The notes below the pieces were generated by a model. It was not told where the DNA came from. It saw nothing but the letters and a program-made list of their open reading frames with translations, and ran no database searches. The position numbers and the translations under genes are program-made. From contig NC_132975.1 in NCBI RefSeq assembly GCF_047496725.1, forward strand, positions 12,159,501-12,223,500: 64,000 nt of DNA, given 5' to 3'. The stretch comes from Anoplolepis gracilipes (Eukaryota; Arthropoda; Insecta; Hymenoptera; Formicidae). Below, piece after piece: positions 38,620 to 50,507 of the stretch (positions are counted from its first letter, which is position 1; each line of letters starts with the position of its first letter).

Positions 38620-39862
38620 GAATTAAACTAAAAATATGTGTAGAATCAATGGTTAATCTGAACAAAATAAAAGATCGAAAGATGTTGACGCGCACTCGAT
38701 TACGATTGTATTGAGACATAGGACACTCAATTCGTGAAATCAATCCTGCAATTTCAAGATTCGGTTTCTTTCTTGAGACTATTTTTGTATTTATACGCAT
38801 TTATATAATTTTTTACGTTTTGACATTTATTGTATGAGAAGAGAGAATCTTTATGACATTTTGTAAATGTATATCATCGATTTAAGCATATCTTGTTGAA
38901 TTGATATGTATCAAGAGTGCGTATACAGTATCTGGTCTTTTAATTTATTGCGTTAAATAATAACTTGCTCACAATACTTTTAACGAGAAGAGCATGAATA
39001 AAGTGTCGAGGCGCTATAACATCATGAAAAATTGGCATACGCAAATTTTTTTCTGCATAAGTGCCACTTTTTGAAAACTTTTTTGTTATTTATAAAAATA
39101 TCGTAACAACAATATTTCGCTTATTAAACAAACAGTAACTACCTAATAAATAATAATCATAATTAGAGTTTCAAATTTGAATATTAATTGTGCTCATCAT
39201 ATTTTTATTTTCGAATAATTTTAAAATAAAATTGATAGGAATACAATTTCATAGATAAAATAGCAATTATTTAATTTGTCAAAACATACGCTTTGTTATA
39301 GAACTATATAAATTATAGAAATATGTGTATATAAATGATTATATGATAAAAAGCAATAAAAATAAATACTTTTAATTATATATGCACACATTGCGCACAT
39401 ATAAAAAGATGTTTTGTTATTAAATATTAATGGGTTTTCAGACCTATTATATCCATATAGTTGCAGATTAAGTTTATTTCCAGACGTCAACAAAAATTAT
39501 GTTTTCCGAAGAAACAATAATTAAGCATACTTATGTATATTAAATAATTGCAGCGTATGTATTGATTTATTTACGCTATTATTTGTATATACTCAATATT
39601 TACATTAATTAGTGAACTTTTAGTATTAATTCAAAATGACAATACTGAAAAAGACAAAGATTATACTGACATAATAAAATAAGTCTTCTACCTACATATT
39701 TTATAACGAAATATCTACGTTTAATTATAAGATCAAAAATTATTCAAAACATATAAAAATATATATTCTTAAAGTATAAAATCTTGCTAAAAAGAGAGCA
39801 AAATCCAAAAAAATAGACTTATATTAGATCACATATAACCATATTAACTTATATCAATTTTT

Positions 39863-39911
<49 letters not shown>

Positions 39912-40060
39912 TTTCTGTTTGTATATGTTTATGTGGAGTATAAGCTTTGTACATACGCGTTGAGTTTATCTGAAAACTTAATTTATAAAAAGATTTATAG
40001 AAATTTGAAAATGTCAAGGAGATAGGAGAGCCTAAGATATTTTTAGAAATTGTGGGATCT
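38620..40060. other. Intergenic between P8 and D1
   Basis: AT-rich, no gene seen. It contains the P8 3' flank and an (AT)n tract at 39868-39908. Confidence 0.6.
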
Positions 40061-40131
40061 TCGAATGCAAATTTATATATATAGATAAAACTTGCACAAA
40101 ATATTAAGTTAAAGTAGTGAGAAATTTCCGA

Positions 40132-40152
40132 GCTCTCTCTCTCTCTCTCTCT
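40132..40152. repeat. CT microsatellite in the D1 leader
   Basis: About ten CT units inserted where other array leaders read 'gag(c)..gcagctag'. Confidence 0.85.
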
Positions 40153-40184
40153 GCAGCTAGAAAAATAATATATTTTTTTTTTAT

Positions 40185-41564
40185 ATGAATTTATTAGTCA
40201 ATTTAAATTCTTGCTCAAATAAAACACATTATGTAAGACAGTGTCGTAAGATCTATATGCAATCACGAATATACTATTTTTGTGAATCGACACAAGCAAT
40301 TTTTGTGATCAGTGAAAATATTTTTAATTTACAACTAATTAATAATATTGAAATGTAACAATTAAATAGTTATACGTCAAAACATCTAGTAATATTAATA
40401 TAATTATGTAACTTAAACATTTTAATTAATTAATAAATAAGTTTTATGTCGAACAAGTGTTTACAACAAATAATATAAAAATAATAATTATAAAAAATAA
40501 ATAAAACATATATTGTCTGTTTCACATAAATTCTGCTTCGGTATATTATAGTTATACGTCTAATTTGAACAGTTATATTTACAGTGTAGATATTTAGGTT
40601 AGCTAAATTTTATTAGTTGTTAAGTAATCTTGTCAATATTATAATATTTAAGAATTTTTTCGAATTCTATAATAGAATTTAAATCAAATTTACAATATTT
40701 ATGAATAAAAAAACTATATAATTCTTTCCTTTTTTTAGACAATCATTTTATGCGTTCTGATAGAAGGGACAATAATAATAGCGAAAATACAAAGGTTGCC
40801 CATAACACACTTTCCTGATGTGAATCGAACCAAGTTCGTAAGTATTCGATCTTTACTAGCACATTGGTACCATTACATTACTACAGCCTAGCAAGTTTTT
40901 TACAACTACAATTACAACATGTTTTACAACTATGTACAACACCGGCATTAATATTCAGGAAAACGACCATTTTAATGATGTGAGTGTCGACGAAAAAGTT
41001 CAGGAAACGCGAGATAAAGGCTACAATTATACTAATGATATGACAATAATGACAATGGGAAGAAAAACGTGACCAATAAAATTACCTTCAAGAAGATTAC
41101 CTGTAAGGTTATCTATAACTACTGAGAAAAATCAGCCTTTCAACACTTGTAAGTTTGTCGATAATGGACGTCCATATAACATGAATAAGTTTGCTGTATT
41201 CCCAGGAAAAAGCACATATCCATTCATAAGCTATTTTCATCTCATTCGCTATTTCCGCCGATGCTACCACTTTCACGTGACTACCTACCAAGCAAGTCTC
41301 TTTATAGCTATAACGCTGATACCAGCATCTAGAGCCAAAAAGATGGTCGCCTCAATCTTATAGATATCGAGCAGAAGGCTTAAGAGACATAAGATAGTTA
41401 GATTGACGCCAAGGGCAATGTGTAAGGTTTCATATGTAGCTATAATAAAAACAAATTTCAGCTGGATGGTATATATATATATACTCACACTATTAATATA
41501 AAATACTTTTCAATATATCGCTTTGGGATACATCAAATACCCCGAAGAGAACGGGGAGCAATAA
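40185..41564 (+). pseudogene. D1, duplicated-module RR-1 pseudogene
   Basis: Exon 1 40185-40196 (MNLL) has a weakened donor (GTCAAT); TATA and initiator are also altered. Exon 2 opens at 40739 with a good signal peptide (TIILCVLIEGTIIIAKIQRL) and runs 33 codons to a GTAAGT (40838). If 40838-40958 is removed (acceptor ATATTCAG), the frame goes on for 37 codons, through a remnant of RR-1 module 1, to TGA at 41070-41072. Module 2 (SLYSYNADTSI) follows in other frames with further stops, and the tail ends at 41564. This is the oldest-looking member of the duplicated-module group. Confidence 0.75.
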
Positions 41565-42540
41565 GAACATTGAACTGGAAATATGAGTAGAATTGATGAA
41601 CCTGAACAAAATGAGAGAAAAGAAAAATTCGAGACGCATTTTATTGTGATTATATCAAGACATGGAATATTCAATTTCCGTAGTCAGCAATCAAGATTCA
41701 GTTCTTCTTGTGAATATTGTTATATTTTTACGCTTATATAAATTTTTATTTTTTTACAACATTTGTATGTGTCTGTAAAATGTTCTATAAAAAGAAACTC
41801 TCGATAATATTTTGTAAATAAATATCATTCAGATAAGCATATCTCTTTTTGAATTGATATTTATCAAGGGTAATAACAGGCAATGTCTGATTTTTTAATT
41901 GTTATGTCAACGGTTGCTTACAACATTTTTAACAGCAAAAATATTAATAATACAATAAAATATCAAAGCACAAAAAGTTCGATGCACTATACGCAATTTT
42001 TTGATAAACATCGCTATTTTTGAAAACGTTTATGATTTATTATTCTATAAAGATACCACAAAACCGACAATGTAACAAAACCGTATAATGTTTTATAGTT
42101 TTATAGTTTCCAAAATACAAAATTGCATGAAATATATTACACATATTATATGAAACGTCATTAAACTTGTTTAGCATTTCCTGTGATTTCTAATCATATT
42201 ATAATTATTTATAAATATCAAATATAGATGTATATGTTATTTATCTTTTCTATTTTTTTTCTCAGTAATATATAACTCTGTCTTGTCAAATCCTAAATGA
42301 GTAAACATATCCCTTTACTAAATTTAAATTAATCAACTTTCTTTGATTTATACGTTTGAAAAGTATAAATTTAATATCTTACCAAAAACAGATCAGAAAA
42401 AAGAATTTATATAAATATACAGGATTATATATGATCTCGATATTATATGTTCATTTTTTCTGTATATTTGGCTTATCTACGTAATTTATTAGAAAGATGA
42501 AAATGCCAAGAAAATAGGAAAATATAAGATATTTTTAGAA
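41565..42540. other. Intergenic between D1 and P9
   Basis: AT-rich 3' flank of D1 and upstream flank of P9; no gene seen. The short minus-strand frames near 41110-41490 are shadows of the D1 relic. Confidence 0.6.
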
Positions 42541-42570
42541 ATTACAGAATCTTTACGAATGGCAGAAATA

Positions 42571-42619
42571 TATATAAAGACACAAAATGCTAAGTCAGTG
42601 CGCAGAATGTTAAGTCAGT
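42571..42619 (+). promoter_or_regulatory. P9 promoter with duplicated initiator
   Basis: TATATAAAG at 42571-42579, then TCAGT at 42595-42599 and again at 42615-42619. The two initiators lie in a 20-bp tandem repeat (aagtcagtg..cagaatg.taagtcagtg). The second has the usual neighbours (TGTAGTGA). P10 has the same arrangement, so P9 and P10 share a recent origin. Confidence 0.7.
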
Positions 42620-42672
42620 GTAGTGAAAAATTTTTAAGCTGTACTTAGAAAAGTAGTATATCTGTTTTCGAC

Positions 42673-43247
42673 ATGAATTTATTAGTGAGTTTACTGAGTA
42701 TAATTTTTCACAATAAAACACGTTATATAAAATAGTGTCGTGAGATCTATATGTAATCACAAATATACTATTTTTGTAAATAAAATATTTTTGTGAATTT
42801 ACATAAGTAATTTCTCTCGGTTCTGTGTTCTATAGTAGAATTTAAATCAATTTTATGATTCAAAAATCCTATAACATTCTTTGTCTTTTCAGACAATTAT
42901 TTTGTTCTGATAGAAACGACAGTGATAACGAAATCAAAAAGAGACTTTATGGATCAAAATAAAGTCTACAAAACCACTCCTAAAACTATTCCTAAAGCTA
43001 TGACATTCTCATCAATAGAATCCACAAGTTTCAATCCAATCAAGATTCTTTACGATTATAACTATAACACTGATACGAGCATTCATGCTCAAGAAGAGGT
43101 TATTCTAAAAATTTGGGACCTGATTAAGAAACCCTAGACTTACGAGGCAGTTACAGTTATACTGATAACGAGGGTAACATCTTCCAAGTTTCATATACAG
43201 ATAATGAAAATAGATTTCAACTGGAGGGTGCTCACTTGCTCACAGTA
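42673..43247 (+). pseudogene. P9, truncated RR-1 pseudogene
   Basis: Exon 1 42673-42684 (MNLL, donor GTGAGT). The intron is only 208 bases, because it lost a large middle part still present in P10. Exon 2 starts at 42893 and is frameshifted at once: bases of 'ttgtgcg' are missing, giving a TGA within six codons. The original frame continues 42922-43137 (ILYDYNYNTDTSIHAQEE) and then shifts again. The motif ends at 'ctcacagta' (43247), where the sequence runs directly into the upstream region of D2 (gttttatacgtttgtcc). So the C-terminus and 3' flank were lost in the rearrangement that placed D2 behind it. Confidence 0.82.
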
Positions 43248-43284
43248 GTTTTATACGTTTGTCCATCAAGTATAAATTTAAAAT

Positions 43285-43302
43285 ATTTCAAGGAGATCAG
43301 GA
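43285..43302 (+). promoter_or_regulatory. CAAGG block upstream of D2
   Basis: ATTTCAAGGAGATCAGGAG, the same block as upstream of P1 and P5, about 90-100 bases before the TATA box. Confidence 0.4.
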
Positions 43303-43389
43303 GTTGTGCATATATGCACGATTGACATTCACAAATATAAGGAGATAAAAACTCAAGGTATCTTAAAATGTTACAGACATCATGGCAGA

Positions 43390-43421
43390 TATATAAAGCT
43401 TGCATGAAATGTTAAATCAGT
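43390..43421 (+). promoter_or_regulatory. Core promoter of D2
   Basis: TATATAAAG at 43390-43398 and TCAGT at 43417-43421. Confidence 0.72.
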
Positions 43422-43474
43422 ACAGTGAAGAACTTCAAACAGTAAACTAGAAAAAGAGTATATCTTTATTTGAC

Positions 43475-44875
43475 ATGAATTTATTAGTGAGTTCGAATTC
43501 TTGTGTAAATAAGACGTGTTCTGTAATGCAAAGTTATATTTGTATAGTTACAACTCTGTTGATCTATCTATGATTTTTATAAATCGACATACAAATCATG
43601 TTTTGATTGAACAGTCTGTGTAATAAAAATTTTGTTTAATTTAAATCTATATGATAATATTGATATGTAAAAATTAAATAGTTATTTCATATCATTTATT
43701 ATTTAATGTTATTAATAAAGCTAATTAACTATAAACATTTCAGTTAATAAATAAGTATATATGAAACAAGTGCTTACAGCAAATGTTAAAGATGCATAAA
43801 TATGTTATACATTACTGTTTTTCTCGAAAATGTTCTTTCTGAAATGTGCAACATGAATTTTTAGTCAAAACATTCCACGTCAGTATAGACAACGAAATCG
43901 TTTATATGAGTGATTGATTTTATCGCGATTTAACAGATCACAATTATACAATAATTGTAGAATTTAGTTGTACACACATCACGCAAAAAATGTCATATTA
44001 CACTTCATCAGGCTACATATCGTAAGATAGGATACATTGTACGTGATAATAATAATAAGTTGTTCTTCAGTACTATAAGTTTAATTTAGACACATATATA
44101 TTTACACTGTAGATATAAGTATAGATATATTGTAGTTTAGATAGATTTTAATGTTTATTAATTAATATAAGAATATTTAAAAATTTTTTCGTTTTTTAGA
44201 AATCAAATTTACGATACAGATGATTTACAAAAATTGTATAGATAATTCTTCTTTTTAGACAATTACTTTGTGTTTTTTAACGGAAGTAACAGTGATAGTA
44301 ACGAAAATACAAAGTTTACCTGTAACACACTCTCCCGATGTGAATCAAACCAAGCTCGTAAGTATTTATCTTTATTATCACATATAATTACTATGGCTAA
44401 TTGTAAGTTTTTTTACAACTACATTTACAACATCGATACCGGCATTTATGCGCAGAAAACCGTTCAGAATATGGTCATTGGTGATAAGATTGTCTTAACG
44501 TATATAAGTGAAAAGGTTTTGGAAACGCCAGGTGAAGGATACAACTACACTGATGTTATGTCAATAATAACAGTGAAAAGAAGAACGTCATCTATAAGAT
44601 TACCTATAAAAAAGACAAGAGAATTTATAATACCTATAAGAATACCTGTAGCTCCTACTAATGTTGAATTATTTGCCAATAAGATTATTAGTCCGCATAT
44701 GAGTTGGTTCGAAGGTGGCAATTCTAGTGAAGTATCTTCACCAGAATTGCCACCACCTTCACGTGACTACCTACCAAGCAAATCTCTTTATAGCTATAAC
44801 ATTGATACGGGCATCCGAGATCAAAAAGATGATCGTCTCAATCATACAGACACCGAGCAGATGGTCCAAGCATGA
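43475..44875 (+). CDS. D2, secreted protein derived from duplicated RR-1 modules (possible pseudogene)
   Basis: Proposed exons: 43475-43486 (MNLL), 44259-44357 (33 codons, signal peptide TITLCFLTEVTVIVTKIQ), 44456-44875. Without removal of 44358-44455 (GTAAGT ... GCGCAG) the frame stops 10 codons past the donor; with it, 176 residues stay open. The mature part starts with the second half of an RR-1 module (EKVLETPGEGYNYTDV), then a basic stretch with RRTSSIRLPIK, a proline-rich linker (SPELPPPSRDYLPSK) and the first half of a second module (SLYSYNIDTGIRDQKDD). It ends at TGA, which replaces the CGA of ARGSYSYTD. RR-1-like sequence continues untranslated to 45034. No complete RR-1 motif remains, so chitin binding is doubtful. 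Confidence 0.45.
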
Positions 44876-45034
44876 GATAGCTACAGTTATATTGACATTA
44901 ACGGCAATGCCTATAAGATTTCATATATAGCCAATAAAAACGAATTCCAGTTGAAAAATATACATACGCATCATTAATAAAAAAAAAGTTTTGAATATAT
45001 CGCTGAACATCCTGAAGAAAACGGAAAGCAATAA
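44876..45034 (+). pseudogene. Relic of the RR-1 C-terminal half behind D2
   Basis: Out-of-use continuation of the second module: DSYSYIDINGNAYKISYIANKNEF, then tandem TAA codons and a frameshifted tail. The same relic stands behind D4 (52635-52794) and D5 (60746-60912). Confidence 0.75.
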
Positions 45035-45574
45035 GAACATTAAACTAAAAATATGAATAGAATCGGTGGTGAGACTAAACAAAATGAGAGATCAAAAGAA
45101 TTTGATACGTACTTGATTGCGATCGTATTGAGACATGGAATACTCGTCTCCGTATAGTCAGAAATCTCAAGATGCAATTTTTCTTATGAATATTTTTGTA
45201 GTTACGTCTATGTAAATTTTTATTTTTTGTACGATTTATTATTAATGTATAAGAAAATGAAATCTCGATAATATATAAATAAATATTGATATAAGCATAT
45301 CTGTTGTTGAATTGGTATTTATCAAAGGTAATGGTAAACAATACTATTTGGTTTTTTAATTGTTATTGACTACTTGCAACATTTTTAACAGTAGGACTGT
45401 TAATAATACTACAACAAAACTAGGCTATAAAAGTACGGAAGTTTCATGCACTATGCGCAATTTTTTTCATATGTAAACATTTTTTCTTTGAGAACTTTTA
45501 TGATCTATCATATTATGTAGACATTGCAATACAATGATATCTCATATATGAATTAATCATTGAATAGATATATT

Positions 45575-45579
<5 letters not shown>

Positions 45580-45622
<43 letters not shown>
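45580..45622. repeat. (AT)n microsatellite
   Basis: About 21 AT units between D2 and R1. Unit C has one at the matching place (61478-61511). Confidence 0.95.
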
Positions 45623-45625
<3 letters not shown>

Positions 45626-45775
45626 GTTATTATAGTACCTATAATTAGCATCTTAGTTTCGAATAATAATTGTACCTTTTAAATAATATAATTAAATAAG
45701 GTAAATATTAAAATGTTGCGAGTAGACTTAATTCGAGAGCGCGCAAAGGTTTATTTATCCAAAAGAATGTTTGCA

Positions 45776-46219
45776 AGCGATCGTCGCGAGGCACAGCATT
45801 CTACGTTAGATTGTCTTCCTAGATCGGTTGCGAAGTGGTGACCTGCTTAGCGATCCAGTCCAGGGCATGTTAGATTGTCGATGGAATAGAAGGCGGAGTA
45901 GGAAGATGAGAGCTGACAATCCGAGTGCCAAACTCATCGGCCCAGCTGAAGACAGGTGTTCCGTCTGATACATTGTACTGATAGATAGAGCCCTGGATGA
46001 GCTATGCCTTTTTTTCGGTACCGATGTACTTGCCACCGGTCTCGTCTTGAATAATTTCATCTACCGTGTCGTCAACAAAAAAATAGTGTCCTCGGGTATC
46101 GCTGAAATCGCACAAGTAACTCACGATTCTCCGGCTTCGAAAAGAATTGACCGTCGACCGATCCAAGCAGAGCTACTAACAAAATGTAAAGTTAATATTC
46201 TTTTGCCTTTTGTCGTCAT
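45776..46219 (-). pseudogene. R1, inverted RR-1 pseudogene
   Basis: Minus-strand copy of a different RR-1 subfamily. The ATG at 46219-46217 begins MTTKGKRILTLHF. The signal peptide is frameshifted against the body, which in another frame reads GHYFFVDDTVDEIIQDETGG, then TEKKA, TAG, LIQGSIYQYNVSDGTPVFSWADEFGTR and SHLPTPPSIP. The ADEFGT and HLPTPP words mark it as RR-1. The in-frame TAG, the frameshift and a further TAA before the C-terminus make it a pseudogene. Of the four R copies it keeps the motif nearest to consensus. Confidence 0.78.
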
Positions 46220-47500
46220 ATTGGTCTTTTCTATTAAAAGTATGTATTATTTCAAATCTTAAAAGTATGTATTATTTCTTAAAATGGTTACAGGCAACAT
46301 CAATTGATATATTATACGTATCTGCCGTTTATTAAAATTTGTATCTAAAGAATGGAATGGATTTTAATTGTTAAAATACATTTTAGTTTCAGAACAATGT
46401 AATCGATAATTTTTACACTGTTTATTTTAAATGCGATTCGGCATTACATTAACATCTAAAATACCTCAAGGATTAGTCTTGATCTATTTACAAAAAACAT
46501 GTGTAATAGTTTACATAATGGTCCGGTGTGATTAATGGTTCCTCATAAATGTCAAATTAATTACATCATCTATTTTGGATGTAATTAATTTCGTTGTTTC
46601 TACAATTCAATTGAATGGCGATAATACCAGGCCTTTTTATCACTGTAAAAATGTATTTATCGGATAAAACGTGTAAATATTATAATTTGACTTTGCTTTG
46701 CAAATGTTTTAGAATACATTAAATTTGCTTTTATAGAGCAAAACTTCTATGACTTTAAAGATATAAAAACCGTATTGAAAATATTCGAGATACTGGTGAG
46801 CATTATCACATAAATCTTACGAGCGGATGCATTTAATGTAATCACATGTAAATACATTGAAAAGTTGGAGTCATCTGGTTTTTCTACGAATTCCAAAGGC
46901 GTAAAACATCTTACTATAATTATTTTCCAATTAATGACACTTTGATATTGGTATTGATATCATAAATGTTTCTGATATTATTGTATATTTTTTATATTAT
47001 TATGTCCATATTTGTGCAATTTTATTTGCGACAAAACCGTATAATGTTTCATTATAGTTTTCAAAATACGAATTTGCAACATATTGCATACATAACTGTC
47101 AATGTCATTAAACTTGTTTAGCAATTCCTGCAATTTTCGATCATATTATAATTATGAAATGGAGATGTTATTTTTTTCTACTCTGCATTGTGTGTAAAAT
47201 TCTGTAAAATAAATGTATTAATATTTAAATAATATTCAATTCATTCTCGATTTATTTTTCCTCTCTTTTCCAAATATCTATAATATTCGAAATTTATAAC
47301 TTTGTTCTATCAAATAACTTCGTAAATATTAAATAAGTGAATTTATACTTCTTTGCTAAATTCAAGTTCAGCCGACTTTTTGTGATTTTAAGCACATAGG
47401 TTTGAAATCTTTCAAGGATATCATGTTTGCATGACTGTGCATGCATGCATGCTAAGTTTTTCCACGAACGTAATTGATGAGGAAAATCATATAGAAGAGC
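46220..47500. other. Flank between R1 and D3
   Basis: 46220-46900 is the 5' flank of R1 and recurs at 54480-54960 and 62050-62530. It includes, on the minus strand, a TATA-like word (GATAAAAAGG near 46640) conserved in the other units, so R genes may have had a leader intron. The rest is AT-rich without genes. Confidence 0.5.
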
Positions 47501-47546
47501 ATAATGTGTTATATAAAAGAATATTCTAGAAACTTTGAATAGGAGG

Positions 47547-47557
47547 TATATATAAAG
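47547..47557 (+). promoter_or_regulatory. TATA box of D3
   Basis: TATATATAAAG. The initiator and most of the usual leader behind it are deleted (the sequence goes from 'aaaacagtgtaa' almost directly to 'atccatcttcgac'). Confidence 0.55.
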
Positions 47558-47603
47558 TTTGCACAAAGTGTTAAAACAGTGTAATAGTGTATCCATCTTC
47601 GAC

Positions 47604-49085
47604 ATGAAGTTATTAGTGAGTTTAAATTTTTGTAGAATAAAACACGTTGTGTGAAATAGAGTCGTGAGATCCATATGCAATCACAAATAAACTATTTCTG
47701 TAAATCAAATATTTTTGTGAATCTTCACAAACAATTTCTCTCGATCAGATAATTAACTAAAAATTTATTCAGTTTACAACTACTAGATAATATTGAGCAG
47801 CAAAAATTAAATAGTTATGTGAAATCACCTAATAATATTGATACAATTATATAAGTTAAACATTTTAATTAACTGACTAATTAACTAATGTAAATAAATT
47901 GTATATATAGAACAAGTATCTGCAAAAAATGTTATAAAAAACGTAAATAAGCTATACATTGTTTCTTTTGACAAATTTCTTCTAGACATAACTAATCAAT
48001 TGGACAATGAATAAATAAGTAACAAATACAGCAAATATTAAATAATGCACAAATAAGCTATTTCTGTTTTTCTTACAAAGTTCTTTTTAAAAATAAACAA
48101 CTTAAATTTACAGTCAAGACATTCGTCAACATCATCAACACAGAACGTCCTATATATATATATATATTGATTGATACATTTTATCGCAGTTTTACAGATC
48201 ATAAGTTCACATTAATTGCATAGAAATTAGTTGTATATACATAACGTAAAAAAACGTTATACTGCGCTTTATTATAAAACAGGAATACATTGTACCAATA
48301 ATAAATTGCTCTTCGGTACTATAGTTATATGTATAATTTTGACACATTAAATTTATATTATAAATTACAGAGATATAAGTAGATTTTAGTTTAAATAGCT
48401 TCTATTGTTTATTAATTCATATTATCAATATAAGAATATTTAGGAAATTCTTCATATTTTACAATAGAATTTAAATCAAATCTATGATACATATGATTTA
48501 CAAAAACTATATATAATTCTCTTTTTCAGACAATTATTTTGTGCGTTCTTATGGAAACAGTGATAATAACAAATATAAAGAAAAAAAGATTATCCGTAGC
48601 TCCCTTCTGATGTGACTCCAGAAAAACTCATAAGTATTTAATCTTTACAACTTGCATGTTGGTACCATTACCTTACGGCTAAATAAGTTTTTTTTTACAA
48701 TTGTACTTACAACGTTGATACTGGCATTTAGGAAAACGATCATCTCAATGTGGACATCAAAGAGGAAATTCTGAAAAATCGAGAAGACTATAACAGCACT
48801 GGCATGAGAAATCTACAAGATTACCTTCAGATTCTGCATTTATAAATCAGATAGTTTTATCATCACAAATTCCTCAAGCAGTTTTAAAATAATCATTACA
48901 ATAATACAAACAGAAGTACTAGCAGGTATGAGGTTAATTATAGCTACACTGATGCCAAGGGCAATGCTTGTAAGATGTGACCAGTGAAAACGAAGTCTAG
49001 CTGAAAAATACAGATACTCACATCATTAATCAAAATAACATTTTAATATATCACTGAACATCCTAAAGAGAACAAAGAGCAATAA
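47604..49085 (+). pseudogene. D3, duplicated-module RR-1 pseudogene
   Basis: Exon 1 47604-47615 (MKLL, donor GTGAGT) and exon 2 from 48530 (acceptor CTTTTTCAG) give a signal peptide (TIILCVLMETVIITNI) and then stop at TGA after a frameshift (about 48608). The inner GTAAGT donor of the other D copies has changed to ATAAGT. The modules are shortened: 'gaaaacgatcatctcaatgtgg' is followed by a deletion and an out-of-frame remnant of module 2. The tail ends at TAA 49083-49085. It is closest to D6. Confidence 0.8.
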
Positions 49086-50053
49086 GAACATTGAACTGGA
49101 AATATAAGTAGAATCGGTGGTGGGCTCGCACAAGATGAAATTAAAAGAATTCAACACGCGCTTGATTGCGATCGCATTGAGACATGAAGTATTCAATCCC
49201 TGTAGTCAGCAATCTCAAGATGCAATTTTTTACAAATAATTTTGTAGTTTTACGGTCATATAAATTTTTATTTTTGTAGGACTTTATGTACAAACAAAAT
49301 CTCGATATTATTATATAAATAAATATTTATATAATCTCTTATTAAATTGGTATTTATCAGGGGTAAAGACAAACAATAGTATCTGGTTACTTAATTGTTG
49401 CTTAATTGAATGCGATGTTTTTATTACATTGAATATCAATATGTTCTTAAAGATAGCCTCGTATTATTTGCATATTATGATCTTAGAAAATCAAATTTAT
49501 TTAAATTTGTTCTACAAAGATTATGCTTTGTTAAGAAATTTATAGAGGAAAATAAACCGAGTTAAATAATCTCAGCGTATACTTTCGTATTTGTGCTATT
49601 GTTTGCATATGCATTTGAATATCACATAATCGACTATTCATTTCAGTTTAAATGACAATAAAGAAATAGGGACGAAATAGACAAAAATATTATCTTTGGC
49701 TAACATAAAACAACTTTTTTTTACTCGGTTTATATTTTAAAATATTTTAATATTTGCGTTTAATTGTGAGATTATACCATATGAAAACTACTAGAAGTAT
49801 AATAAATAAAAAATTAGGTGGATCTTTATTTTGGACTTTACATCTGTAGAAAAATCTGATATATATTTTACTATAAAAAGCAACGTAATTCTTCAGTAAA
49901 AATTCATCTATATAATTGAAACAGTAGTTAATGAGAGAATTTATATAAAAATACAAGTTTATTAAATGTCACATTGTATCAGATGTGGTAAATGTGGAAT
50001 GTTTGGGCGAACTTAATTCGAGGGCGCGTATTTAGTTTCTTCGAAAATATTCT
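49086..50053. other. 3' flank of D3
   Basis: AT-rich, no gene. It matches 52985-54019 of unit B better than the corresponding part of unit A does. Confidence 0.55.
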
Positions 50054-50507
50054 CTACCAGCGATCGTCGCGAGGCACAGCATTCTGCGTTGGATTGTCCT
50101 TGCCGATCGGTTCTGAAGTGGTGGATTGCTTATCGATCCAGTCTAGGGCACATTGGATTTCTAGTGGAATGGGTAACAGTGTAAGGAGATGGAAACTAGT
50201 GACTTGGGTGCCAAATTCATTGGCGGTCCAGCTTATGGAGTCAGAGGTTCCATCCGGCGCATTATTATACTGAATGGAAAGCTCTGGATAAGCTGCGGCT
50301 CGTTTTCGGTGGCGTACTTTCAAATGCTAGTCGCTTGTTGAATGATTTGCTCCGCCGTCTTGTAAGCAAAGAAATAGTGTCCGTGGATATCGCCGAGATT
50401 GCGTGTAATTTACGATCTTCTCGGAGAAAAATTGGCCGTGGACCGATCTAAGCAGAACTAGTATACAAAAAAAAGTAAAGAAATATCTTTTTACCTTTCG
50501 TAGTCAT
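50054..50507 (-). pseudogene. R2, inverted RR-1 pseudogene
   Basis: Starts MTTKGKKIFLYFFLYTSSA and then TAG; several frameshifts follow. Readable pieces are GQFFSEKIVNYT, YFFAYKTAEQIIQQATSI (then TGA) and, in one 89-codon frame (50323-50054), YNNAPDGTSDSISWTANEFGT, LLPIPLEIQCALDWIDK and the C-terminal DNPTQNAVPRDDRW. Stop at 50056-50054. The same C-terminus is present in R3. Confidence 0.8.

Larger units (their letters stand above)
43248..46680. repeat. Duplicated unit A (D2 plus inverted R1)
   Basis: Closely similar to 50990-54960 (unit B) and 59010-62530 (unit C); a more diverged relative is 47340-50580. Each unit holds one plus-strand D gene and, 2.7-3.2 kb further, one minus-strand R copy. 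Introns and flanks match as well as exons, so the unit spread by segmental duplication. Confidence 0.8.

Noticed and set aside
45806..46060. 84-codon minus-strand frame over R1
   Set aside because: A shifted frame of the R1 pseudogene; the RR-1 residues are in a different frame.
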